A DNA stretch of 23,851 nucleotides, from the IMG/VR virus record IMGVR_UViG_3300031974_002188, positions 1 to 23,851 of that record. One strand, written 5' to 3'. Both the position numbers and the translations under genes were made by a program. Each line of letters opens with the position of its first letter. Position 1 is the first letter of the stretch. Of the stretch, positions 12,274-18,736 are shown piece after piece. The notes under the pieces are model-generated. The model was not told where the DNA came from, did no database searches, and saw only the letters and a program-made list of their open reading frames with translations. Source of the stretch: a virus.

Positions 12274-12564
12274 ATGAAAAAGTTTTCATCAAAGCCGAGA
12301 GGTAGAGTCAATATGGGTGGAGCAACCCAAGACAAAGATAGAGATAGATTAAAGAAGTTAGGTAAGAACTTTAACTCAATTGATTTTGAACTGAGTTCAG
12401 CTATCAACGAATCAAACTATACAGATAGAGGTTTGTCTATTGGTAGTTTGTTGATTGGAAAACACTCTATTGATTTGACATACTCTGAGTGCAATAAGAT
12501 TATCGAAACATTAGAGAACGCACAAAGTACACATAAGCAAAAAATTAGGTTAGGACTATTCTGA
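12274..12564 (+). CDS. hypothetical protein (96 aa)
   Basis: Begins after a short AT-rich gap at ATG 12274. The N-terminus is basic and Gly/Arg-rich (KKFSSKPRGRVNMGGATQDKDRDRLKKLGKNF) and may be disordered. The C-terminal two thirds are helical with alternating polar and hydrophobic residues (YSECNKIIETLENAQSTHKQKI). No known motif. The next gene follows with a 1-nt gap (TGA-T-ATG), so translation is likely coupled. Unknown function. Confidence 0.6.
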   Translation: MKKFSSKPRGRVNMGGATQDKDRDRLKKLGKNFNSIDFELSSAINESNYTDRGLSIGSLLIGKHSIDLTYSECNKIIETLENAQSTHKQKIRLGLF

Positions 12565-12565
12565 T

Positions 12566-13000
12566 ATGTTTGAAAAAGATGAACTCTTCGACCAATTAAG
12601 TCGGGACGATCCTGATATGAAGGAGGCGATGGAAATAGTTGAGTATAGGAGCTTTAAAAGTTCTGTTCCCAATATCTTATTGTTAGAAGAGTTTGTCGAT
12701 ACGATATATAGAAAAGCAGTATCTAAAGACGACTTACAAACAATTTGGTTTTGTGAAAGATATATAAAGGACAGATATCTGTACACCAATGAGGAGTCTT
12801 CAGAAGAGTACAGACACAAAACGCAAGAAAGATTGATAGAGTTATCAAATAGAGTATCTAATGTCTCAGGTGGTAAGTATACACATCTAATGAAGTTTAT
12901 TGATGTTATCATTGGTACTCTATATGAATCCAATAAACTTTTGACAAAAGAAACATTAGAGTATTTGAACAAAGTGTACAAAGGAAAGGTTAAATTCTAA
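12566..13000 (+). CDS. hypothetical helical protein (144 aa)
   Basis: Coupled to the preceding gene by a single-base gap. The product is almost entirely helical and charged, with repeated amphipathic stretches (EFVDTIYRKAVSKDDLQTIW, ESSEEYRHKTQERLIELSNR, KETLEYLNKVYKG), resembling a small helical repeat or adaptor protein. No membrane span, metal site or active-site motif. It ends directly before the TATTTATA at 13001. Not recognised. Confidence 0.6.
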   Translation: MFEKDELFDQLSRDDPDMKEAMEIVEYRSFKSSVPNILLLEEFVDTIYRKAVSKDDLQTIWFCERYIKDRYLYTNEESSEEYRHKTQERLIELSNRVSNVSGGKYTHLMKFIDVIIGTLYESNKLLTKETLEYLNKVYKGKVKF

Positions 13001-13008
13001 TATTTATA
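13001..13008 (+). promoter_or_regulatory. TATTTATA motif immediately before a start codon
   Basis: TATTTATA begins one base after the stop codon of the upstream gene and ends 4 nt before ATG 13013. If it is a -10/-7 element, the mRNA for the next gene would be leaderless. No TTG at the host-type distance. Confidence 0.35.
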
Positions 13009-13012
13009 AACA

Positions 13013-13204
13013 ATGAGTATACATAAGATAGAAGACCCATACAAAAGTAAGATTGTCGAAATCTTACAATCTGAATCCGATTCAGACAAACGACTTCATC
13101 AACTGAAGTTGTATATGTTGGGTGAGTCTTACTTTAAAACATTGTCCAATGACGCTGCGTGGTTGGCACATGAGATTAACAAACAATATAGTCGGAATCG
13201 ATAA
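13013..13204 (+). CDS. hypothetical protein (63 aa)
   Basis: Small charged helical protein: IEDPYKSKIVEILQSESDSDKRLHQLKLYMLGESYF, then SNDAAWLAHEINKQYSRNR. No membrane segment. Its stop codon overlaps the start of the next gene (TAATG), so the two are translationally coupled. There is no sequence signature I can tie to a function. Confidence 0.55.
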   Translation: MSIHKIEDPYKSKIVEILQSESDSDKRLHQLKLYMLGESYFKTLSNDAAWLAHEINKQYSRNR

Positions 13205-13584
13205 TGGCAAATTCTGAATACTGGGATGACGGTGAATTCAATTTCTTCTCCAGCTTAGATGATGTAGATAAGTTAATGTATCTATATGATTTAATGGTGG
13301 GAGACTTTGTGCATGAGTACAATGGAGAAACCAATGTATTCGATGATTCATTTGAGATTGAGTTCGAAGAGGAAGAAGAAAGCATACGACATCAAGTCAT
13401 TGTATCATTCGATAAAGACTCTGTAGATTTGAGAGGAACTGACATAGAACTTTTAGATAAGGTTCTAGGTGATATGGTTATGAATGGTTTGTTGGTGTCT
13501 AATAAGAGAGTATTATTCGATGGTGATGATGTATTAGTAAGATGTAAATTTGTTGGTGAGACAAATCCGATATCACTAAACTGA
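13204..13584 (+). CDS. hypothetical acidic protein (126 aa)
   Basis: Coupled to the previous gene by a TAATG overlap. Very acidic N-terminal half including an EFEEEEES run (about residues 52-60). The C-terminal half has strand-like stretches (HQVIVSFDKDSVDLRG, NKRVLFDGDDVLVRCKFVG). It is soluble, without known motifs. High net negative charge raises the possibility of DNA mimicry or binding a basic partner, but this is speculation. It ends 78 nt before hsp20, in a gap that carries a promoter candidate. Confidence 0.6.
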   Translation: MANSEYWDDGEFNFFSSLDDVDKLMYLYDLMVGDFVHEYNGETNVFDDSFEIEFEEEEESIRHQVIVSFDKDSVDLRGTDIELLDKVLGDMVMNGLLVSNKRVLFDGDDVLVRCKFVGETNPISLN

Positions 13585-13612
13585 CATTTTGTCCATTTTA
13601 TGGAATGGTACA

Positions 13613-13641
13613 TTGATTGAACAATACCAATTGTAAATTTA
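13613..13641 (+). promoter_or_regulatory. promoter candidate for hsp20
   Basis: TTG (13613-13615), 18 bases, then TAAATTTA (13634-13641), 20 nt before ATG 13662. The -7 box fits TAnnTTTA but the spacing is slightly short. A small TCCAT-TTT-ATGGA hairpin lies just upstream (13592-13604). Confidence 0.45.
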
Positions 13642-13661
13642 AAATTAAAAACGGAGTTACT

Positions 13662-13997
13662 ATGTTTGCATTAGAAAGATTACTTAGAGATATGGATATT
13701 ACATATCGCACATGGGACAATTCATCGAACACATCGATGGTTGTTGGGGATGATAATCTAATTATGGAATTCGAAGTTCCAGGATTCTCAAAGAAAGACT
13801 TGAATGTAAAGGTCGAAAACAATGTATTATCAGTAAGTGGTTGTACAGAAGATAGGTCTTTTGATAAATCATACACACTGAGTAATGTATGGGATGCTGC
13901 AGAAGTTTCAGCTGAAGCAAAGAACGGTATCCTAACTATCACCATTCCTAAGAAAGAGGAAATGAAAAGCAAGGTGGTTGAGGTAAAGGTTAAGTAA
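13662..13997 (+). CDS. small heat-shock protein, Hsp20/alpha-crystallin family (111 aa)
   Basis: An ATP-independent holdase chaperone expected in the cytoplasm. The start is ATG 13662, with GGAG at 13653-13656; a TTG at 13617 that opens the frame lies in the promoter region. The alpha-crystallin domain is recognisable: MEFEVPGFSKKDLNVKVENN, then LSVSG, and near the end AEAKNGILTITIPKKEE, the family's A-x-x-x-(D/N)-G-(I/V)-L-x-(I/L)-x-(I/V)-P signature. The length is near the lower end for the family and the C-terminal I-x-I/V oligomerisation motif is weak (KVVEVKVK). Hsp20 genes are common in T4-like marine phages. The next gene begins directly after its stop. Confidence 0.92.
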   Translation: MFALERLLRDMDITYRTWDNSSNTSMVVGDDNLIMEFEVPGFSKKDLNVKVENNVLSVSGCTEDRSFDKSYTLSNVWDAAEVSAEAKNGILTITIPKKEEMKSKVVEVKVK

Positions 13998-14180
13998 GTG
14001 TTGCATAAACAAGTTATAGAAGTATCGGATAAATTATATTTAGTTTTAAGAAGAGTAAAAATAGATCATAGACCTATAGTAGATGCATGGAAAACTCATC
14101 TACAATCAGATATAGTTTTTAAGAAAGAACCATTCTATTATTTTTGTAGGAGTATTATAGATGTCGAACCGATAGATTAA
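13998..14180 (+). CDS. hypothetical protein (60 aa)
   Basis: GTG 13998 immediately follows the hsp20 stop; a GAGGTAAAGG purine block upstream could serve as RBS. The product is a small alternation of strand and helix (VIEVSDKLYLVLRRVKIDHRPIVDAW, then FYYFCRSIIDVEPID). No family is recognised. It would share the hsp20 message and ends one base before the TTAACA repeats of the next unit. Confidence 0.5.
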   Translation: MLHKQVIEVSDKLYLVLRRVKIDHRPIVDAWKTHLQSDIVFKKEPFYYFCRSIIDVEPID

Positions 14181-14237
14181 TTAACACAAACTTAACATAA
14201 GGGGGCTTGTATAAGTCCCCTTTTTTTATTATATTTA
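14181..14237 (+). promoter_or_regulatory. TTAACA-repeat promoter (copy 4)
   Basis: TTAACA at 14181-14186 and 14192-14197, 9 bases, TTG at 14207-14209, 20 bases, TATATTTA at 14230-14237. Geometry is identical to the copies at 3103 and 7087. As at 7087, the core promoter is interleaved with an intrinsic terminator. The next ATG is at 14255. Confidence 0.75.
14201..14227 (+). terminator. intrinsic terminator after hsp20 unit
   Basis: Stem GGGGGCTT (14201-14208)/AAGTCCCC (14213-14220) with one G-U pair, loop GTAT, followed by seven T (14221-14227). It is nearly the same cassette as 7107-7133. Confidence 0.92.
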
Positions 14238-14254
14238 CTATGTAAATAAAAACG

Positions 14255-14368
14255 ATGAAAACAGCATTAAAAGTCGCAGAGTTTGTCGCCATTTGTACTG
14301 CAATGGGATTTGTATGTGCACTTGCGACAATTGGTTATTTGGTAGTATTAGAACAAATGGGTATTTAA
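14255..14368 (+). CDS. small single-pass membrane protein (37 aa)
   Basis: ATG 14255 to TAA 14366-14368, the first reading frame after TTAACA promoter copy 4. After a short basic start (MKTALK) the rest is hydrophobic (VAEFVAICTAMGFVCALATIGYLVVL) with a polar end (EQMGI), so it is a one-helix membrane peptide. It is 2 nt upstream of the next small gene and 178 nt upstream of the UV endonuclease gene, in one operon. Not recognised; position directly behind a strong promoter supports it being real. Confidence 0.5.
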   Translation: MKTALKVAEFVAICTAMGFVCALATIGYLVVLEQMGI

Positions 14369-14370
14369 CT

Positions 14371-14544
14371 ATGGGTATTAAATTTACTGACGAAGCGAAA
14401 GCCGCTATGCGAATCAACTTTGTACTACTGAGTACATATATGTGTATGGACTTACTTCAGATATCATCATTCCCCGTTGGTTTCATTGTGGGTATGGTGA
14501 ACTATCTTTATGTAGTCAACGAACTTAAAAAAATCAAATCGTAG
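14371..14544 (+). CDS. small membrane protein (57 aa)
   Basis: The frame is open from an ATG at 14293, but that part overlaps the 37-aa gene and has little protein character. ATG 14371 begins MGIKFTDEAKAAMRINFVLL and is preferred. Two hydrophobic stretches (INFVLLSTYMCMDLLQI and FPVGFIVGMVNYLYVV) suggest a helical hairpin with a charged tail (NELKKIKS). It ends 2 nt before the UV endonuclease start. Function unknown. Confidence 0.5.
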   Translation: MGIKFTDEAKAAMRINFVLLSTYMCMDLLQISSFPVGFIVGMVNYLYVVNELKKIKS

Positions 14545-14546
14545 TT

Positions 14547-15449
14547 ATGGGTAATTTAGGATACGCGTGTATCAATATGACATTGGGTAAGAAAGGTGTT
14601 ACTACTAATCGTAGTATGATTAAACGAACCTTCTTACAGAAAGGTATACCTTACGCATCTGAACTCAGTATACAGAATGTAAGAGACTTAATTGAGATTA
14701 TTAAGTGGAACGAACAGAACAACATTAAGTTCTTTAGAATGAGTTCAAATATGTTCCCCTGGTCTTCTGAGTATCCTCTATCAGACCTACCACATTATAA
14801 TCGTATCAAAAATCTGTTGGCTGGTGCAGGTGTTCTCGCTAACAAATATGGCCATCGCCTGACATCACATCCTGGCCCATTCAATGTGTTGGTGTCCCCC
14901 AATGAGAAAGTCGTTAAGAACACTATTACTGACCTTTCTATACATGGTGAGGTGTTTGACCTTATGGGACTATCCCGTACACCATACAACAAAATCAACA
15001 TCCATTGTAATGGTGTCTATGGTGATAAGATATCAGCTATGGATAGGTTCTGTAAGAACTTCGAACGATTGCCAGAATCTGTTCAGAGTCGATTGACTGT
15101 AGAGAACGATGACAAAGCTACGATGTACTCTGTAAAAGATTTGATGTACATTCACGAACGGATTGGTATTCCTATTGTCTTTGATTATCACCACCACAAA
15201 TTCTGTACTGGTGACCTGTCTGAAGAAGAAGCACTCAAGCTGGCTGCAAGTACTTGGGGTGATATCAAACCTGTAGTTCACTACTCTGAGAGTAAGTCAC
15301 TACATGAGAACAATGACACTATCAAACCACAAGCTCATTCAGATTATATCTCTGAAACCATTAACACTTATGGACTTGATGTAGATGTAATGGTAGAAGC
15401 AAAAGCTAAAGAATTAACCCTTTTAGAGTACAGAGGCGTTAACGCATAA
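14547..15449 (+). CDS. uvsE: UV damage endonuclease (UVDE/UvsE), 300 aa
   Basis: Nicks DNA next to UV photoproducts, starting alternative excision repair. It is a TIM-barrel enzyme with metal ligands on several strands. The protein opens with the family hallmark LGYACINMTL and keeps FFRMSSNMFPW, HPGPFNVL (His metal ligand), the ENDD motif with the conserved Glu (about residue 187), VFDYHHHKF, and HYSES near the C-terminus. Full family length. It is expressed after two small membrane genes from the TTAACA promoter at 14181. UVDE genes are known in marine T4-like phages, consistent with a host in sunlit water. Followed by a 125-nt gap with a hairpin. Confidence 0.93.
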   Translation: MGNLGYACINMTLGKKGVTTNRSMIKRTFLQKGIPYASELSIQNVRDLIEIIKWNEQNNIKFFRMSSNMFPWSSEYPLSDLPHYNRIKNLLAGAGVLANKYGHRLTSHPGPFNVLVSPNEKVVKNTITDLSIHGEVFDLMGLSRTPYNKINIHCNGVYGDKISAMDRFCKNFERLPESVQSRLTVENDDKATMYSVKDLMYIHERIGIPIVFDYHHHKFCTGDLSEEEALKLAASTWGDIKPVVHYSESKSLHENNDTIKPQAHSDYISETINTYGLDVDVMVEAKAKELTLLEYRGVNA

Positions 15450-15494
15450 TATCCCGTTTAGCTTGTTGTAATATCTTAATTAATTTCTTTTTGA

Positions 15495-15502
15495 TATTTA
15501 TA
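15495..15502 (+). promoter_or_regulatory. TATTTATA motif in the 15450-15574 gap
   Basis: TATTTATA sits just ahead of the hairpin at 15504-15525 and 72 nt before the next ATG. No host-type -33 TTG at 19-20 bp. Confidence 0.3.
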
Positions 15503-15503
15503 T

Positions 15504-15525
15504 GGGGTTGTTGATAAACAACTCC
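15504..15525 (+). terminator. hairpin, probable terminator after uvsE
   Basis: Stem GGGGTTGT (15504-15511)/ACAACTCC (15518-15525), 8 bp with one G-U, loop TGATAA, followed by ATTCTTTTATAT. The T-run is interrupted, so termination may be partial, or the hairpin may be in the 5' leader of the next gene. Confidence 0.55.
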
Positions 15526-15551
15526 ATTCTTTTATATAAGAAAGAATTTGA

Positions 15552-15559
15552 TATAAATA
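15552..15559 (+). promoter_or_regulatory. TATAAATA, exact T4 late-promoter octamer
   Basis: TATAAATA in the coding orientation, 15 nt before ATG 15575. This is the classical T4 late -10 sequence, and a gp55-like sigma is encoded at 18714. It is the only copy in this orientation that I found in a gap. Confidence 0.45.
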
Positions 15560-15574
15560 CAACTCAGGAATTTA

Positions 15575-16666
15575 ATGAAACTAAAAAATAGCAAAATATT
15601 TTCAAAAAAGTTTTGGTTCATTGTATTAATGACTATCAGCACCTTAACATTGGCTGGTACAGCAGCATATTACTCTGTATTTGGATTAAGTACTTTGTTT
15701 GCTGGTGCTAAGTTTCAAGTCATTATTATGGCTTCAGCATTGGAGTTTGCTAAATTAATATTAGCATCATACCTCCACAATAATTGGAAGTCAGCTGGGT
15801 GGATGAAATGGTATCTAACGATTGCATTGGTAACACTTATGGGTATTACATCAGCAGGTATCTATGGATTCCTCACATCAGCTTATCAGAAAACAGCAGA
15901 CCAATTGAATGTTATTGATAAGAAGGTGGATGTAATTGAATTGAAAAGAGATAGGTTTATAGAGTCTTTAGATGGATACAAATTAGAGAAACAACAACTG
16001 AATAATTCTATATCAGAGTTAACCATTGGGTTGTCTAATAATACCATTCAGTACAAAGATAAAGAAACAGGTCAAATCATCACAACGACCTCATCTTCTA
16101 CACGTAGAGTATTAACACAACAACTCAACGATATGAAATCCCAAAGGGATGGTGTATCACAGAAGATGGAATCTCTGACAGATTCAATTACTAAAATGGA
16201 TTTACAGATTTTAGATTTAGAGTCAAACAATGATATAGCAGCAGAGGTGGGGCCATTGAGATACATCTCTGAAATTACAAACAAGCCAATGGGTATCATT
16301 GTTAATTGGTTTACATTACTTATTGTATTTGTATTCGACCCATTGGCAATCTCAATGGTAATTGCATTAAATAAACTTATAAACAGGAAAGAAGATGGAA
16401 GTAGTATTGGTAGTGGCGACATTAGTGATAACGATAGTGGTAGTGGAGATAACACACAGACTAATGATGAAAGCATCGAGGAGGTTCGAATACTTTCAGA
16501 GGAAGTGGAAAAAGAAGGAACGGAAGGGAAGGAAGAAGTTGTTGAAGCAACAAAAGAAGTTGTTGAAGAAACAAAGAAAGAAAAACAAATTAAAAAAGTA
16601 ACGTCCCCACAACCTGTCAGAAAAAGGTATAGTGATTCAGTAGCTATAAATGAGGGTAGAGGATAA
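15575..16666 (+). CDS. membrane protein with large coiled coil (363 aa)
   Basis: The start has AGGA at 15566-15569. Three hydrophobic segments (about residues 12-32, 37-65, 78-100) are followed by a long heptad-rich region (about 105-225; ELKRDRFIESLDGYKLEKQQ and similar). A fourth membrane segment lies near 238-262 (WFTLLIVFVFDPLAISMVIA). The C-terminal 100 residues are highly charged and disordered (GSGDISDNDSGSGDN, then many E/K). The coiled coil between spans 3 and 4 should lie on one side of the inner membrane. The topology recalls phage-encoded membrane remodelling or exclusion proteins, but I know no named family. It stands alone between two promoters. Confidence 0.75.
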   Translation: MKLKNSKIFSKKFWFIVLMTISTLTLAGTAAYYSVFGLSTLFAGAKFQVIIMASALEFAKLILASYLHNNWKSAGWMKWYLTIALVTLMGITSAGIYGFLTSAYQKTADQLNVIDKKVDVIELKRDRFIESLDGYKLEKQQLNNSISELTIGLSNNTIQYKDKETGQIITTTSSSTRRVLTQQLNDMKSQRDGVSQKMESLTDSITKMDLQILDLESNNDIAAEVGPLRYISEITNKPMGIIVNWFTLLIVFVFDPLAISMVIALNKLINRKEDGSSIGSGDISDNDSGSGDNTQTNDESIEEVRILSEEVEKEGTEGKEEVVEATKEVVEETKKEKQIKKVTSPQPVRKRYSDSVAINEGRG

Positions 16667-16667
16667 T

Positions 16668-16698
16668 TTGGTTAATTCAAATTTTATTCGTATATTTG
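16668..16698 (+). promoter_or_regulatory. Bacteroidetes-type promoter for clpP-groES unit
   Basis: TTG (16668-16670), 20 bases, TATATTTG (16691-16698), 30 nt before ATG 16729. It would drive clpP, groES, the HD gene and possibly gp55. Confidence 0.75.
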
Positions 16699-16728
16699 TA
16701 TTAATATACTGATATAAAATATATTGTT

Positions 16729-17364
16729 ATGAGTGATTTATATAATGAGGGGAGAACTACAAGTGGTGACGCACAAGTAAATTATTCCACCACCCCATCT
16801 GAAAAAGAAAAGTGGTTTCAAGAGTTTAGGGAGTTTGATTACGGATTGGATATCAAAGATAATATCATTTTAGTTCAAGACGATATTATTCAGGGATTAA
16901 CATTCGATATCATTTCAAAAGTAAGATTACTCAGAAAGATAAACCCTGATTTAAAAACCATTACACTATTGATTAATTCACCTGGCGGAGATGTTGTAGA
17001 AACATTAGGGTTGATTGATTATATTCGTTCATTAAATACCAACGAAGGTATCAAAACAAATATGGTATGTAGGGGTTCAGCTATGAGTGCTGCTGCATTG
17101 TTATTAGCTGCTGGGACTGGTGTTAGAGCAGCTTCCAAACATTCAAAGATTATGGTTCACCAATTATCAACAATCAATTTCGGTAAGTTAGGTGACATCA
17201 AATCGAATGCAAAGTTCGCAGAACAATTGGAAGATGATTGTAACACTATTATGGAAGAGTGTACAAAGAAAGATAAAAAATGGTGGGAGGCAAATCAACA
17301 GAATGATTATTTCCTATCATCGTCAGAAGCATTGGAATTAGGAATCATAGATAAAATAATTTAA
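16729..17364 (+). CDS. clpP: ClpP-family serine protease (211 aa)
   Basis: Head-tail or SppA/ClpP-fold peptidase most similar to Clp proteolytic subunits. LLINSPGGDVVETLGLIDYIRS gives the oxyanion-loop region, RGSAMSAAALLLAAGTGVR contains nucleophile Ser120, and KIMVHQLS contains His144. The catalytic Asp is presumably in the helix after it (about residues 165-195). The length is close to E. coli ClpP (207 aa). The N-terminal 45 residues are polar and may be a propeptide or ATPase-docking loop. It lies next to groES, not capsid genes, so a role in protein turnover with a host ClpX/ClpA-type unfoldase is more likely than prohead maturation; this is inferred from context. Confidence 0.9.
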   Translation: MSDLYNEGRTTSGDAQVNYSTTPSEKEKWFQEFREFDYGLDIKDNIILVQDDIIQGLTFDIISKVRLLRKINPDLKTITLLINSPGGDVVETLGLIDYIRSLNTNEGIKTNMVCRGSAMSAAALLLAAGTGVRAASKHSKIMVHQLSTINFGKLGDIKSNAKFAEQLEDDCNTIMEECTKKDKKWWEANQQNDYFLSSSEALELGIIDKII

Positions 17365-17367
17365 GTT

Positions 17368-17664
17368 ATGGAATGGAGCTACAAACCTTTAGGTGATAGA
17401 GTCGTTATTAAGATTGTAAAACGGCATGATGAAAAAACATCAGGTGGTCTATATAAACCATCTGGTTCAGAAACAACTATGTTAGGTGAAGTTATCGCAG
17501 TTGGTAACGGATTGTTTACACAAACTGGGGACGCAATCCCAATGAGTGTAAAGGTTGGTGATACAGTCCTATTGGAAGGAACTGGATTCAAACATAGAAA
17601 TGGTAAAGACACATACCACATTTACAGAGAGAGTGAGTTGTTATCTGTATTAAACAAAAACTAA
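17368..17664 (+). CDS. groES: GroES-like co-chaperonin (98 aa)
   Basis: Co-chaperonin lid for a GroEL-type chaperonin, needed by many T4-like phages for capsid folding (gp31 plays this role in T4). Family hallmarks: YKPLGDRVVIKIVKR at the N-terminus, EKTSGGLYKPSGSE (mobile loop with the hydrophobic GL contact), GEVIAVGNG, and VKVGDTVLLEG. It matches GroES in length (E. coli 97 aa) and looks host-like in sequence, unlike the diverged gp31. No GroEL is present in the window, so the host chaperonin is presumably the partner. It sits 3 nt after clpP and 5 nt before the HD gene. Confidence 0.93.
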   Translation: MEWSYKPLGDRVVIKIVKRHDEKTSGGLYKPSGSETTMLGEVIAVGNGLFTQTGDAIPMSVKVGDTVLLEGTGFKHRNGKDTYHIYRESELLSVLNKN

Positions 17665-17669
17665 AAGTT

Positions 17670-18443
17670 ATGGTACATATTTTGGACGAAACCCAAATCC
17701 AAGAGAACTACGAAAAGTTCAGAAAGTTAATCAATCAAACATTCACAGGGGATAGATTAGAATCCCTTAATAAGATGTATGACCACATTGAAGACAGAAT
17801 TGTATTAACTCCTGCATCATCAACTGAACATTTCCACAATGCTTTCGCAGGTGGATACATCGACCACGTTCTCAGAGTTACGAGAAACGCTGTCAAAGTG
17901 TTCGATATGTATGAGGAGCTTGGATTGGGTATTGGTGATTATACAAAAGAGAATGTAATCTTTACTGCCCTCCATCACGACTTGGGTAAGGTTGGTAATG
18001 CAGATGAGAGTTGGTACATCCCAAATGATTCACAATGGCATATTGAGAATCAGGGTAAGATTTACAAAACCAATCCAACAATGCATTGGATGAATCTGAA
18101 TGACAGAACCTTTTGGATGTTGAATCATTTTGGAATCAAATGTTCTGAAGTTGAATGGTTGGGCATCAAACTTACAGATGGTTTGTATGATGACTCCAAT
18201 AAAGAGTACTACATTGCATATAACAAAGACAACGCACTCAAAACATCACTTCCATTCGTAATGCACCAGGCTGATATTATGGCTGCTAGATTTGAGAATG
18301 AGAGGTGGTTGAAACTAAAGCAAGGTCAAGTTACCACTAAGAATGTAGGTGGTAGACCAACTAAAAAACAAAAATTAGAAAATGTAACCATGCCAGAGAA
18401 GATTGATTTCAAATCTATCTTTGGAGATGTGGAAGAAGCTTAA
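17670..18443 (+). CDS. HD-domain metal-dependent phosphohydrolase (257 aa)
   Basis: HD-superfamily hydrolase: GGYIDHVLRV supplies the first His (His66) and ALHHDLGKVG the HD pair (His103-Asp104); a later MHQADIMAARFENERW fits the distal Asp. Such enzymes cleave phosphoester bonds in nucleotides or nucleic acids. In phages they are often annotated as nucleotide hydrolases or (p)ppGpp/cyclic-nucleotide phosphodiesterases, but the substrate cannot be read from sequence. The C-terminal 40 residues are basic (GGRPTKKQKLENV), possibly an extension. It lies between groES and the gp55 unit, with 2-5 nt gaps, so is co-transcribed with them. Confidence 0.85.
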   Translation: MVHILDETQIQENYEKFRKLINQTFTGDRLESLNKMYDHIEDRIVLTPASSTEHFHNAFAGGYIDHVLRVTRNAVKVFDMYEELGLGIGDYTKENVIFTALHHDLGKVGNADESWYIPNDSQWHIENQGKIYKTNPTMHWMNLNDRTFWMLNHFGIKCSEVEWLGIKLTDGLYDDSNKEYYIAYNKDNALKTSLPFVMHQADIMAARFENERWLKLKQGQVTTKNVGGRPTKKQKLENVTMPEKIDFKSIFGDVEEA

Positions 18444-18445
18444 TT

Positions 18446-18736
18446 ATGATACTGACAATAGTAATACTATCAACCCTAACCTTAGTGTTTGGATTCACAA
18501 CATTTAACTTACTTCGAAAGAATGAAAGATTAGAAGATGATATAGAATCATCCGATAAATATTTGGTTGATGCATATTCGTCAATGAAGGATGCATATGA
18601 ACGAATGGTTAAGGTAGATAGGTTGGGTTCGTTTGAGGCTGATGATGAGAGTGGATATATTTTTGAAGAGATTAAATCCACATTGGAACAATTAAATGAA
18701 GAATTCAATTTAGATGCCGAGGAAAAGGAAGAATAA
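18446..18736 (+). CDS. membrane-anchored coiled-coil protein (96 aa)
   Basis: The N-terminal 21 residues (MILTIVILSTLTLVFGFTTF) form a membrane anchor. A charged helical region follows (LLRKNERLEDDIESSDKYLV), and then the segment RLGSFEADDESGYIFEEIKS, which I recall as conserved in small proteins beside gp55 in marine T4-like phages. The tail is acidic (DAEEKEE). The gene overlaps the sigma-factor gene by 23 nt. It could tether or regulate the late transcription machinery, but no function is known. Confidence 0.7.
   Translation: MILTIVILSTLTLVFGFTTFNLLRKNERLEDDIESSDKYLVDAYSSMKDAYERMVKVDRLGSFEADDESGYIFEEIKSTLEQLNEEFNLDAEEKEE

Noticed and set aside
16729-17364. ClpP-like protein as the prohead maturation protease
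   Set aside because: No capsid, portal or scaffold gene lies nearby, and it shares an operon with groES, so a general proteolysis role is favoured.
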